From Rhodocyclaceae bacterium (GTDB lineage Bacteria > Pseudomonadota > Gammaproteobacteria > Burkholderiales > Rhodocyclaceae), in the NCBI GenBank assembly GCA_016718525.1, contig JADKDD010000002.1, positions 744,001 through 808,000 on the forward strand: a stretch of 64,000 nt of DNA, read 5' to 3'. This document shows positions 46,668 through 55,879 of this stretch, piece by piece; position 1 is the first letter of the stretch; every line of letters begins with the position of its first letter. The notes under the pieces are model-generated. The model saw only the letters and a list, made by a program, of their open reading frames with translations. It was not told where the DNA came from and made no database searches. The translations under genes and the position numbers were made by a program.

Positions 46668-49205
46668 ATGCCCATACCACAACCTGTTGCGAAAACGGCA
46701 TCAACCAAGCCCCTGCTGGCTACCAACAGCTCGGTAATGATTGACGCAATGTTTGCCAAGAGCCCGGTGGCCATTTCGGTGAGCCGGGCTGTCGATGGCT
46801 GCATCGTCAATGTCAACGACCGCTGGACACGGCTAACCGGCTACAGCTGTGATGAGGTTATCGGGAAAACAGCCATTGAGCTGGGCATGTGGGCCGATCC
46901 CAAGGAGAGGGACGCTGCCCGCATGGCTGCCATTCAGTTGCGCGAGGCGCACCCTACAGAGCTCCCGTTTCGTACCAAGGATGGCCACAACATCACGATC
47001 CGCGTCGAAGGCGCACGGGTTGCCATCGACGGTGAGTCGTATTTTGTGGTGTACGTCAGTGATGTGACGGCCGAGCGCAAGATCAATGCGGCTATCGCGT
47101 CTAGTGAAAAGGCCCTGCAACAGCTCAATGACGATTTGCAGGCCAAAGTGGAATTGTTTCGCGTGACAGAGTCTGTGGCCAAGGTGGGCCACTGGACTGC
47201 CGATGCCACCGGCGACTACCTTTATGGGTCGCCCGAGATTTTCCATATGATGGGTCTCGGGGTCGAGCCTGGCGTCACACGGGAAACTGCACGCTCCATG
47301 ATCCACCCCGACGATCTGCCGGGGTTTGTCGCAGCGCGCGTTGCTATGGATGAAACTCCATTTTCTTACCGCGTCTTGCTACCCGATGGCACCATCCACT
47401 ACATGCGTACGCAGATGGGGCGCCATGTGCGCAGCGATGGAACGCAGGTGGATTACGGCGTTATTCAGGATTTCACGGTCGAACACGAAGCCAAGGCCGC
47501 ACTGCAAGTTCGCCTGACGCAACTTCAGTTGCTGACAGCCAGGCTGCCCGTGATGGTATTTCAGTACACCATGCAAAGCGCCACCAGCGGTGTCTTTAAC
47601 TTTGTTAGTGAAGCAGTGAGCGACATCTTTGGCGTAACACCCGAGCAGGCTTGCGAGAATGCCAATAGTGTCTTTCGCTGGGTGTTGGAGGAAGACCGCA
47701 AGGTCTTATTCGACACCATGAACCACAGTGCTGAAGTGGGTAGCAAGTGGACGCATGAGTTCCGCATTTGCTCTGCAGACGGGGTGGACCGGGTGTTGCT
47801 TGGCCGTGCGCTGGTGCGCTACGAAAGCAGTGGTTCTGTGGTGGCCTACGGTTCGGTGACTGATATCACTGAACGTAAGGCAGCCGAGGCCAAGATCGAG
47901 CATCTGGCTTTTTACGATGCACTGACCAGCCTTCCTAACCGGCGCCTCCTGATGGATCGCCTGCAATACGCGTTGGCCATCACTACCCGGGACAAGACGA
48001 GTGGTGCTTTGATATTCATTGACCTCGACAATTTCAAGAACCTGAATGATTCGCAGGGGCATGATGTGGGCGATCAGCTCCTGCAACAGGTCGCACAACG
48101 CCTCCTGGACAGCGTGCGCGAGGTGGACACAGTGGCTCGTATTGGTGGCGATGAGTTTGTGGTGATGCTGCAGGGCCTGGAGACAGAAGGACAGTTGGCC
48201 ACAGCACAAGTGGAACAGGTCGCAAAGAAGATTCTGGTGAACTTGAACCGGCCCTATTTTCTGGGTGCGCTGGAGCACCACAGTACCCCCAGCATTGGTG
48301 TGGCCCTGTTCGGGGATAACGACCAGACCGTTGATGAACTTCTCAAACAGGCAGATCTGGCCATGTATGAGTCCAAATCAGCCGGAAGAAACACCATGCG
48401 GTTCTTTGACCCCGCCATGCAGGAACTGGTGGCGCAGCGCACCGCACTGGAGCACGACTTGCGCATGGGCTTGCAGCGCCGCGAATTGATGGTGCATTAC
48501 CAGCCGGTCGTCAACAGCCGTGGGGGCATGGTAGGTGTTGAGGCGTTGTGCCGGTGGAACCATCCACGCCGGGGCCGCGTGTCACCGGGAGAGTTCATTC
48601 CCGTAGCCGAGCAGACCGGCCTGATCGTGCCGCTGGGTCATTGGGTTTTGCAAACGGCCTGCGAACAGCTGGCAGTGTGGGCCCAGCGTGATTCCACGCG
48701 CGCTTTGACAATCTCGGTGAATGTGAGCGCAAGGCAGTTCCGCCAGTCCGAGTTTGTGCAGGAAGTCAGCGATCTGCTGGCAGATACCGGCGCCAATCCT
48801 CGCTGTCTGCGACTGGAACTGACCGAAAGCCTGCTGTTTTCGGATCGTGACGACACCGTGCGCAAGATGACGGAGTTGGGCTCGATGGGGGTGAAGTTTT
48901 CTTTGGACGATTTCGGTACCGGTTACTCGTCACTGGCCTACCTGAAAATTTTGCCGCTGGAGCAGCTCAAGATTGACCAGTCGTTTGTGCGCGATGTGCT
49001 CTCCGACAGCAATGACGCGGCCATTGCACGCACCGTCCTGGCGCTGGGCCACAGTTTAGGACTCAACGTGGTGGCTGAGGGGGTGGAGACGGCCGGTCAG
49101 CGCGACTTTCTGCTGGAGAACGGATGCCGCCTGTTTCAAGGCTATTACTTCGGGCGACCTGTCCCTGTCGAAGAGCTCGACCTCGACCTGTTGGGTAGCG
49201 CTTAA
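46668..49205 (+). CDS. PAS-GGDEF-EAL cyclic-di-GMP protein
   Basis: About 845 residues. Three PAS-type sensor regions lie at about 20-135, 155-275 and 285-405. The GGDEF domain has its intact motif at 493-497 (RIGGDEFVVML). The EAL domain has EAL at 625-627 (VEALCRW) plus DDFGTGYSSL near 747 and KIDQSFV near 770. Both catalytic motifs are complete, so it could make and degrade c-di-GMP. No membrane segment is evident, so the signal is sensed in the cytoplasm. The start at 46668 is uncertain; the ATG at 46737 begins nearer the first PAS. Its stop overlaps the convergent mcp remnant. Confidence 0.9.
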   Translation: MPIPQPVAKTASTKPLLATNSSVMIDAMFAKSPVAISVSRAVDGCIVNVNDRWTRLTGYSCDEVIGKTAIELGMWADPKERDAARMAAIQLREAHPTELPFRTKDGHNITIRVEGARVAIDGESYFVVYVSDVTAERKINAAIASSEKALQQLNDDLQAKVELFRVTESVAKVGHWTADATGDYLYGSPEIFHMMGLGVEPGVTRETARSMIHPDDLPGFVAARVAMDETPFSYRVLLPDGTIHYMRTQMGRHVRSDGTQVDYGVIQDFTVEHEAKAALQVRLTQLQLLTARLPVMVFQYTMQSATSGVFNFVSEAVSDIFGVTPEQACENANSVFRWVLEEDRKVLFDTMNHSAEVGSKWTHEFRICSADGVDRVLLGRALVRYESSGSVVAYGSVTDITERKAAEAKIEHLAFYDALTSLPNRRLLMDRLQYALAITTRDKTSGALIFIDLDNFKNLNDSQGHDVGDQLLQQVAQRLLDSVREVDTVARIGGDEFVVMLQGLETEGQLATAQVEQVAKKILVNLNRPYFLGALEHHSTPSIGVALFGDNDQTVDELLKQADLAMYESKSAGRNTMRFFDPAMQELVAQRTALEHDLRMGLQRRELMVHYQPVVNSRGGMVGVEALCRWNHPRRGRVSPGEFIPVAEQTGLIVPLGHWVLQTACEQLAVWAQRDSTRALTISVNVSARQFRQSEFVQEVSDLLADTGANPRCLRLELTESLLFSDRDDTVRKMTELGSMGVKFSLDDFGTGYSSLAYLKILPLEQLKIDQSFVRDVLSDSNDAAIARTVLALGHSLGLNVVAEGVETAGQRDFLLENGCRLFQGYYFGRPVPVEELDLDLLGSA

Positions 49206-49585
49206 AAAGTTTCCCCTTCGTCGTCACCTGTCGTAACTGCTTTGGCCGGCTGGGGTGCGGGTTTGGGCAAGGGCCTAGATAATGGCTTGGGTAAGGGTTT
49301 GGTTGAGGCGGCCGGCGCAGCAGGCTTGCCTGAAGAAAGCTGACGGGGTGCCGCCCGGGTTGTGAGCTTGGGTGGCGACGCAGCCGGGCGCTGCATCATC
49401 GGTGCGTGCTGAACATCATTGGACAACTGGAACACCGAAACACCGTGCACCAGTTCATCAGCCTGACTCTTGAGGCTGCTGGCTGCTGCGGCCATCTGCT
49501 CCACCAGCGCGGCGTTTTGTTGTGTCACCTGGTCCATACTGGTCACCGCTTCTCCGACTTGTGCTACGCCCATCGATTGCTCGTT
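49202..49585 (-). pseudogene. Methyl-accepting chemotaxis protein, C-terminal remnant
   Basis: The conserved signalling-domain end NEQSMGVAQVGEAV, TSMDQVTQQNAALVEQ and AAAASSLKSQADELV is followed by a long Pro/Ala/Lys-rich tail (KPLPKPLSRPLPKP) ending in DDEGETF. Sensor, membrane and most of the signalling domains are missing. At about 49585 the sequence joins an amrS remnant in the same frame, so the open frame is a fusion of two broken genes. Confidence 0.8.
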
Positions 49586-49925
49586 GCCAGTAAATTTTTC
49601 GAAGCGGCCGGCGATTTGGGTACCGCAATTTGGACAAGCACCCTGCTCGCTTAAATCTGAATGTTGTACCAATCGCGGACGACACCTGCGTGCTGACAAT
49701 GCGGGCAGGCTGTCGTTCCGCCTGCCGTGTCATGCAGATTACCAGTGTAAACATAATGCAGTCCCGCATCTTGCGCGATGCGACGCGCATGAGTCAGTGT
49801 CGCCGGTGGCGTGGGCGGTACATCGGGCATCTTGAAGTCGGGATGAAAGGCGGTGAAATGGAGCGGCACATCCGCACCCAATTCAGCCGCTACCCAGCGC
49901 GACAAGGCGGTGAGTTCGGCAAAGG
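49586..49925 (-). pseudogene. AmmeMemoRadiSam radical-SAM protein (AmrS) C-terminal remnant
   Basis: It encodes FLSFAELTALSRWVAAELG, PLHFTAFHPDFKMPDVPP, HYVYTGNLHDTAGGTTACP and VVRDWYNIQ. After a one-base shift it continues DLSEQGACPNCGTQIAGRFE. This is the end of AmrS-type (PflA-like) radical SAM proteins, with the C-terminal CPxCG zinc knuckle. The N-terminal part, with the radical-SAM cysteines, is cut off by IS91-6 at 49925. The other end is joined to the mcp remnant. Confidence 0.75.
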
Positions 49926-50046
49926 ATAGGAAATTCAATCAACATTCGAGGAGTTTCGCCCTCGCTTGATGCGGTTGTCAAACGTTGATTTCGCCTGATC
50001 GCGCATGGCATCACGGGATGCTCACATGAATTGCGCAGTTGGCACT

Positions 50047-50096
50047 GCCCACGGCAGGCAATATGGCCGCGCGCGGCCATATTGCCTGCCGTGGGC
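50047..50096. repeat. 50-bp palindrome with compensatory change, IS91-6
   Basis: Starts GCCCACGGC and ends GCCGTGGGC: arm position 4 is C instead of G and its partner is G instead of C. The palindrome stays perfect. Confidence 0.95.
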
Positions 50097-50126
50097 GCGA
50101 GTCATCCCGTGACACCGGACGGCATG

Positions 50127-50780
50127 TCATTTGTCTCGCACCGAATCACCTTTACCAGCCGATACGCTGATCAAGTTGATTGGCGGTTCGGGGAAAAGCA
50201 CGGTGGGCAAAGCCCACTGAGCATGCCCGGCGTCGCCGAACATTTCCGCTGCTCGCTCCGCAGCGCTCGCCGCCTCCCACAGCGGCGGCCCGCGCGCTTG
50301 CGCGATTTTGGGCGACTCGGTTGATTCACCAATGTGATTGAGAATCTTGTGCAGCGTGGTGGTGTCGTTGATGAAGGCAATGACGCGCATTGGGTTGTGG
50401 CAGATCGGGCAGTTCAGCGGAAAGGCTTCGTAGATGCGCGCGAGCAGCATTGCCCAAAGGTAGCGGGCGGCAGCGCGAGACTTTGATTCTGGTGCTGTGT
50501 TCGTGTCGGCCTTCAACGGCGTTGGCGCTCCGCGAAGCGGACATCCCGCCATGCAGAGCACACCAGCACCAACTGGCGAAATCGCCAGTGGCGCAAGCGC
50601 CGTCACCGCTGCCCGCATTGGCGCATTAGGTGCCAGCACACCATAGTAGCGATGGCGATGCGTGCGCGGTGGCGGGATGAGCGCAGCGATTTTGTCGATC
50701 AGTTCCAGTGGCGTGAGCACCAATTCTCTTGGCCCGCCTTGATGTGGTTTCGGGTTGTGATAGACCACATGCTCGGCATC
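50127..50780 (-). pseudogene. IS91 transposase, C-terminal fragment (IS91-6)
   Basis: About 213 C-terminal residues, from VYHNPKPHQGG onward. The zinc, HUH and tyrosine regions are missing. The C-terminal end is also shifted by a two-base deletion at about 50171 (PINLISVSAGKG). Confidence 0.85.
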
Positions 50781-50849
50781 GACGTTTATGACGTTTATTC
50801 TCGCGCCGAGGGTCGTGGCTTCAATGACATTCCGTATCGAAAGTGGTGA
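50781..50849 (+). pseudogene. C-terminal end of a gene upstream of the pseudopilins
   Basis: After the IS91-6 break, a frame encodes DVYDVYSRAEGRGFNDIPYR followed by KW and a stop at 50847-50849. The stop overlaps the next start as TGATG. This is the last 22 codons of a gene that belonged to the pilin operon; its identity cannot be told. Confidence 0.5.
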
Positions 50850-51226
50850 TGACCAAGCGCTGCAAAGGATTTACGCTGATGGAGCTATTGGTCGTACTAG
50901 CGATCATCGCCACACTATTGTCCTTGGCCGCACCACGTTACATGGGCAGTGTCAACAAGGCTAAAGAAGCTGTCCTTCGTGAAAACCTGTTTTCGATGCG
51001 CGAAGCGATTGATAAGCACTTCAGTGATACGGGCAAGTACCCGGCATCGCTAAACGACCTGGTCACGAAACGCTACATGAGACGCATCCCACTGGACCCA
51101 ATCGCGGACAGCACGACAACGTGGATAGTTGTGCCACCAGCGGATCCGCAAAAAGGTAACGTGTTTGATGTAAAGAGCGGCGCACTGGGGCGAAGTCGCG
51201 ACGGTGACGCGTTCAAGGACTGGTAG
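50849..51226 (+). CDS. Type II secretion-like pseudopilin (GspG-like)
   Basis: About 125 residues from the ATG at 50849. The prepilin signature is GFTLMELLVVLAIIATLLSL: cleavage after Gly, the +5 Glu, then a hydrophobic helix. The short C-terminal domain (REAIDKHFSDTGKYPASLNDLV, RRIPLDPI) resembles the major pseudopilin GspG. A prepilin peptidase elsewhere would be needed. It starts within the stop of the preceding broken gene and is followed two bases later by a second pseudopilin, so the three form an operon cut by IS91-6. Confidence 0.8.
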   Translation: MTKRCKGFTLMELLVVLAIIATLLSLAAPRYMGSVNKAKEAVLRENLFSMREAIDKHFSDTGKYPASLNDLVTKRYMRRIPLDPIADSTTTWIVVPPADPQKGNVFDVKSGALGRSRDGDAFKDW

Positions 51227-51228
51227 TC

Positions 51229-51699
51229 ATGCGTAGGCAACACCGTGGATTTACCTACTTAGGATTGCTGTTTGCCATCGCGTTAGTGGGTGTTGTGCTT
51301 GCGTCGGTCGGTGTTGTTTGGTCGGCAGAGCGACAGCGCGAACGTGAAGTTGAGCTATTGTTTATCGGCACGCAATTTCGCAATGCCATTGCCAGTTACT
51401 ACGAGCGCTCACCGGGTCGAGTGAAGCGCTATCCCAGCACACTTGATGACTTGGTAAAAGACAATCGGTTTCTCACTATTCGGAGGCATGTGCGGCGTAT
51501 CTATGTGGACCCAATGACGAATGCCGCCGAGTGGGGTTTGGTGAGAGCACCCGAGGGTGGAATCATGGGGGTTTACAGCACATCAGAAGCCGTGCCCATC
51601 AAACAAGCGGGATTTGTTTTGCAGCATGCCGATCTCAACGGAAAACAAAAATATGCGGATTGGCAGTTTGTGTATCGACCGCCGAAGGCAGGTAGTTGA
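51229..51699 (+). CDS. Second pseudopilin-like protein
   Basis: A 156-residue protein. The N-terminus RGFTYLGLLFAIALVGVVLA resembles a prepilin signal, but the +5 Glu after the cleavage Gly is not present (FTYLG), which may affect assembly. The C-terminal part carries VKRYPSTLDDLVKD and VRRIYVDPMTNAAEWGLV, as in GspG/PulG-like minor pilins. It is translationally adjacent to the GspG-like gene. It may be a minor pseudopilin of a type II secretion or type IV pilus-like system whose other genes are not in the window. Confidence 0.7.
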   Translation: MRRQHRGFTYLGLLFAIALVGVVLASVGVVWSAERQREREVELLFIGTQFRNAIASYYERSPGRVKRYPSTLDDLVKDNRFLTIRRHVRRIYVDPMTNAAEWGLVRAPEGGIMGVYSTSEAVPIKQAGFVLQHADLNGKQKYADWQFVYRPPKAGS

Positions 51700-51783
51700 G
51701 CAACAAAGTCGTGGAAGGGAAACATGTTCTACGCACACTGACTCGTGGTGAATGAAGTCATGGCTGACAACGAGATGGGCTTG

Positions 51784-51810
51784 ACGGCGTGTTGCCAGCA
51801 CCAACTGGCG
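51784..51810 (+). repeat. Dispersed 27-bp repeat, intact form
   Basis: ACGGCGTGT + TGCCAGCACCAACTGGCG, with mismatches at the join. It lies in the non-coding stretch between the pseudopilins and the acyltransferase gene. Confidence 0.8.
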
Positions 51811-51884
51811 ACATTCACGGGGAATCCGTGGTACGTCCCCTATTATTATTATTCTAAAAGATCTGATGTGTTGGAATCCTCGTG

Positions 51885-52974
51885 CTACTTCTGTTTTCCT
51901 ACGCTTGCCGACCCTTGGGTGCTTTTCGACAATGTGCGCGCCTTGTTGCGAATCCACTTTTGCGCCGGCATTTCGAAGTACTTGTGACAAGCGTATGAAA
52001 GTAGCAGTAGGACGCCTAGAAAGCTCACAAGAGCAATTGGAGACCCGAAAATTTCTAGAGGAAGAAATAGCGCGCAGACAAGTTGCAACGGGAAGTGCAG
52101 CAGATAAGTCGAGTAGGACACATCGCCTAACCAAGAGGCTGATTTCCATAGGCTTCCAAGGCGTGTCTCAGCTAGAGCCAGATACAGGACGGTCAGGGGG
52201 AACAGAAATGCAACGGCAAACAAGTTATCCAATCGATATGTCGGCGCAAATGTGTTCAATGTGATTTCTGTTGCCAAGCTAACCATCGTCAGCGACCACA
52301 TCACGAGCAATGTCACTCGGAGGCCAAGCTCAATCCATCCAATTCCCAACGCTCGACGGTACACGATGTACGTCAGGCCGCCAACAAAAAATGCACCGAG
52401 GCAGTACAGGTTGGAGCCATTGCTATCGCCTTGCAGTCCGATCACAACAAGCAGCAGGATTGGAGCAGCACGCAAAGGTGAAAAGCGTGTGACCAAAAAA
52501 AACGCCGCATACAAAAAAATTTCAACTGAAATCGACCATGCAGGCCCGTTAAAGGACGATCCACTTTCTAAGCCCCAACGATGTGCGAACAACATGTTCA
52601 ATGCAAAATGCCGCGTGTCGTTACCCCCATGTCCAAACGGCTGGCCATTTGTCTGCACGTAAATCCACTGCGCTCCGGCGACAAAAAGCAGTGTGGCAAG
52701 ATGCAATGGGTACAGTCGCGACATGCGCAGGACGAAAAATGCCCAACCGCCTATTTCCCTATTTCTGATGCGCGCGCCATATAGCCAGAAAAAAATGAAT
52801 CCAGAGAGAACAAAAAAAGAGGTCGACAGCTCGCGCACCCGAAAAATAGAAAGGAAACAAAACGCTAACCCAAGGATTTCCAGCACTGAAGCCGTCCCAA
52901 TGCCAAAGGACTACGGCTAACGCGGCCACACCACGGAGCGCATCAAGCGAATAAAACCTATTTAGAGTGGTCAT
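51885..52974 (-). pseudogene. Membrane acyltransferase (OafA/YrhL type), frameshifted
   Basis: The frame from the ATG at 52974 reads RFYSLDALRGVAALAVVLWH, the acyltransferase-3 opening, to GARAVDLFF. There a run of seven T (coding strand; seven A at 52812-52818) adds one base and leads to a stop. The second frame continues VLSGFIFFWLYG and so completes the DLFFVLSGF hallmark. It then has RLYPLH, SGSSFNGPAWSISVEIF and several spans to the end at 51885. Removing one T restores a protein of about 363 residues. It would O-acylate surface sugars. Error, phase variation or pseudogene are all possible. The start overlaps the rhs stop as ATGA. Confidence 0.8.
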
Positions 52975-53294
52975 TGGTTATTTGAGCGCAATGTGTTCCA
53001 GTCTAACCCGTCTGGATTCACGTAGCTAACCAGATTCCCGTTGACATCGCTGTATGTGTTCACCCCGCCCGCCAACCCAATCGGATCACTCTGCACATAC
53101 CTTCCGGTGCTCGGGTCGTAATCCCTGAAATAGTTGTAATTCAGATTCGTTTCCCGATCCGCATATTGGCCGGCGAACCTCAGGTTGAATTTGAATATGC
53201 CCAGTCCGCTGGGGTTTTTTTCTGGCGGTGAATTGCCGAAGGGTTCTGTCGTCGGCAGATTGCGCCAGACGATTTGATTCGCCGCATCGGAAGA
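52971..53294 (-). pseudogene. Rhs-repeat core, C-terminal remnant
   Basis: The frame entering from IS91-7 encodes FNLRFAGQYADRETNLNYNY, FRDYDPSTGRYVQSDPIGLA and GGVNTYSDVNGNLVSYVNPD. This is the Rhs-associated core, ending about ten residues later (WNTLRSNNQ). No toxin domain follows the core; the stop overlaps the acyltransferase start instead. The large N-terminal repeat part is cut off at 53294. Confidence 0.85.
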
Positions 53295-53415
53295 ATAGGA
53301 AATTCAATCAACATTCGAGGAGTTTCGCCCTCGCTTGATGCTGTTGTCAAACCTTAATTTCGCCTGAGCGCGCATGGCATCACGGGATGCTCACATGAAT
53401 TGCGCATTTGGCACC

Positions 53416-53465
53416 GCCCACGGCAGGCAATATGGCCGCGCGCGGCCATATTGCCTGCCGTGGGC
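53416..53465. repeat. 50-bp palindrome with compensatory change, IS91-7
   Basis: Same C/G pair at arm position 4 as in IS91-6. Confidence 0.95.
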
Positions 53466-53495
53466 GCGAGTCATCCCATGACACCGGACGGCATG

Positions 53496-54972
53496 TCATT
53501 TGTTCCGCACCGAATCACCCTTACCAGCCGATACGCTGATCGAAGTTGATTGGCGGTTCGGGGAAAAGCACGGTGGGCAAAGCCCACTGAGCCTGCCCGG
53601 CATCGCCGAACAATTCCGCTGCTTGCTCCGCCGCGCTGGCCGCTTCCCACAGTGGTGGCCCGCGCGCTTGCGCGATTTTTGGCGACTCGGTTGATTCACC
53701 GATGTGATTGAGGATCTTGTGCAGCGTGGTGTTGTCGTTGATGAAGGCGAGGGACTGGCCCCTTCACCGGCCATGATGCGCATCTGGCTGTGGCAGATCG
53801 GGCAGTTCAGCGGAAAGGCTTCGTAGATGCGCGCCAGTAGCATCGCCCACAGGTAGCGGGCGGCAGCGCGAGACTTTGATTCTGGTGCTGTGTTCGTGTC
53901 GGCCTTCAACGGTGTTGGCGCTCCGCGAAGCGGACATCCCGCCATGCAGAGCACACCAGCACCAACTGGCGAAATCGCCTGTGGCGCTAGCGCCGTCACC
54001 GCTGCCCGCATTGGTGCATTAGGTGCCAGCACACCGTAGTAGCGATGGCGATGCGTGCGCGGTGGCGGGATGAGCGCAGCGATTTTGTCGATCAGTTCCA
54101 GTGGCGTGAGCACCAATTCCCTCGGCCCGCCTTGGTGCGGTTTGGGGTTGTGATACACCACATGCTCGGCATCGTGCTGGTGCAAGTGTTCCAGCGCGAA
54201 GGGAGGCCGCGCGCAGTAGCGCAGCAGGCGCTCTAGCCCTGCGCGGTCATTGCCCTCGATGCATACCGACGCATCGACAGAGAACCCGCCGCCGTGTTCC
54301 CATTGGGCCATCTCTTTGGCATCGGCTTGGTCGATGAGACCACGGCGCACGAAGGCGCGCAGGATGCGTTTGCGGGTGCGCGTTTGCACGGCTTTAATAG
54401 CCAGCGCATCGAGTTGATGCGCGGCATGGAAACTGGCGCCCGGCACATCATCGGTAACGCGGTCGTCCGTGTTGACGGATGGCTCAAACACCCCATCCAT
54501 CACGCAGCAGTGGAAGTGAACATGCGCGTTGAGCGACGAGCCAAAGCGGTGGATGAAGGCGACGGCCCCGATGCGTGCGGTGCTGGTGTCTGTGTTGGTT
54601 GTGCTGGGACATTGCACGCGCAACTCGCGCTCCACTTCGCTCAAAAAAATCCGCAGCACCGCGCCTTGCAGCGCTGCATCGGTCTGGAGGAAATAGCGCA
54701 GCCGCTTGGGCACCGCCAGCACCCACTGCCGTACCGGCAGTGGCGGAAACACATGATCCACCAAATGCGCCGCCGTCTCCGCCATGCGCCTTGTATTGCA
54801 TGACGGACACACGCCCCGCCCTTTGCAGGAATACGCAATCAGAAAATCATGCTGGCAGGTATCGCAATACGCCCGCGCAAAACCGTGGGCGAGAATGCCG
54901 CACTCGAGGTAGCGACGGAAGGTGCGCTCGACATAGCCAGGCGGCGCGGCACCAAACTCGCCGCTGGCCAGA
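53496..54972 (-). pseudogene. IS91 transposase, truncated and interrupted (IS91-7)
   Basis: The catalytic part (zinc cysteines, HVHFH, LLRYCARPPF) is in frame. About 42 N-terminal residues are replaced by read-in from the neighbouring sequence. Near the C-terminus a 23-base insert after QMRI shifts the frame (QMRIMAGEGASPSPSS). The element also lacks its terminator end. Confidence 0.85.
53750..53772 (-). repeat. 23-base mini-insert in IS91-7 transposase gene
   Basis: On the minus strand this begins GGCCGGTGAAGGGGCCA. It is nearly identical to the 22-base sequence GGCCGGTGAACGGGCCA... found in the other orientation, relative to the transposase, at the terminator ends of IS91-2, -4, -5 and -8. 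It is absent from the same place in all other copies. Confidence 0.8.
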
Positions 54973-55290
54973 TACTGGCGCGCGCTGGCGCACACGGCCT
55001 ACCAGGCCAAGCTGACTTTGGTGATTTACATGGGTGTGAGCGGTGCCGCCCACATCCAGGACGAACTGCTGTACGGCCTGCCCGACACCACCCCCGTGGC
55101 CATCATGCACAACGCCAGCCTGCCCACGCAGCGCCATGCAGTCTGCACACTGGGCGAGCTGCAGACCACCATCGCCCGGGAAGGCCTGGCCAGCCCCAGC
55201 GTCATCGTGGTCGGTGATGTGATGCAGGGCCTGCTGGCCGCAGCCCAGGTCCCCGAACGGGAACCCCTGGGCCAGACGCGCACCGCCTGA
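54973..55290 (+). pseudogene. cobA: Uroporphyrin-III C-methyltransferase, C-terminal remnant
   Basis: The frame enters from IS91-7 (YWRALAHTAYQAKLTLVIYM) and runs about 105 codons to the stop at 55288-55290. It matches the second half of SUMT proteins: VIYMGVSGAAHIQDELLYGL, PDTTPVAIMHNASLPTQRH, LGELQTTIAREGLASPSVIV and VGDVM. The N-terminal AdoMet/substrate half is missing. CobA or the CysG C-terminal domain are both possible sources. It converges with the next gene. Confidence 0.8.
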
Positions 55291-55294
55291 GCGT

Positions 55295-55879
55295 TCAGGC
55301 AGCCGCGAGCTGCTGGCTTGTGGTGTGCGCGTGGCCCCACCGCCAGCAGCGCCAAGGCCAGCGCCAGGGTGTAGTGCATCAATTGCACGGTGTTGAACAA
55401 GCCCAGGTAGTTGCTGTCGGCCTTGCCAGTAGCCGCCACCACAAAGCTGCCCAGCAAAGCCAGCGTGCCCGCCAAGCCCCAGGTATTGCGCTGCTGCACC
55501 GCCGTCCAGGCAATCACCAGCGCACACACGCCCGGCACCACCTGCGACCAGAGCGCCAGACCGGCCAGCGTCAGCACGATGCCGACACCCCCACGACCAG
55601 CACAAAACGCCCGACCGCCGCGCCAGGTGGCCAGCGGCGCATCCGGCCAGCGCAGGCCTGATGCAAGCAACGGAAACGCAGCACATGCGGCCAGCAGGCT
55701 GGTGAAACGGTGTGGCCCCAGCATCTCGGCCCAGCCCGAATACCGCAGTACACCAGGCAGGCCGCCAAACCGATCAGGCCGGCGGCCACTGCCACAGCAG
55801 GCCGCTGGCGCAGGTGAAACCACAGGATAGCGGCACACACCAGCAGCAGCACCAGATCCGACAAGGCGTCCGGATTCAT
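55295..55879 (-). pseudogene. Small membrane protein, frameshifted
   Basis: The ATG at 55879 overlaps the stop of the sterol-desaturase-like gene (ATGA). Frame 1 encodes MNPDALSDLVLLLVCAAILW and the following span to about 55745. A second frame continues LRYSGWAEMLGPHRFTSLLA through several hydrophobic spans to LALALALLAV. A third frame gives WGHAHTTSQQLAAA and a stop at 55295. At least two single-base indels are therefore needed to restore a protein of about 194 residues with five or six spans. I do not recognise the family. Confidence 0.6.

Larger units (their letters stand above)
49926..50780 (-). mobile_element. IS91-family element, truncated copy IS91-6
   Basis: The origin-side end is at 49926 (flank AAGG), and the palindrome at 50047-50096 carries the paired substitution. 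The copy stops at about 50780 inside the transposase gene, where sequence of a pilin-type operon begins. Two thirds of the transposase and the other IS end are missing. Confidence 0.9.
53295..54972 (-). mobile_element. IS91-family element, truncated copy IS91-7
   Basis: The origin-side end is at 53295 (flank AAGA), and the palindrome at 53416-53465 has the paired substitution. The other side stops at about 54972 within the first codons of the transposase, where a cobA remnant begins. A 23-base insert interrupts the transposase gene at 53750-53772. Confidence 0.9.

Noticed and set aside
54847..55686. 279-codon minus-strand frame running through the IS91-7/cobA junction
   Set aside because: It crosses an obvious junction between unrelated DNAs and mixes out-of-frame pieces of three genes.
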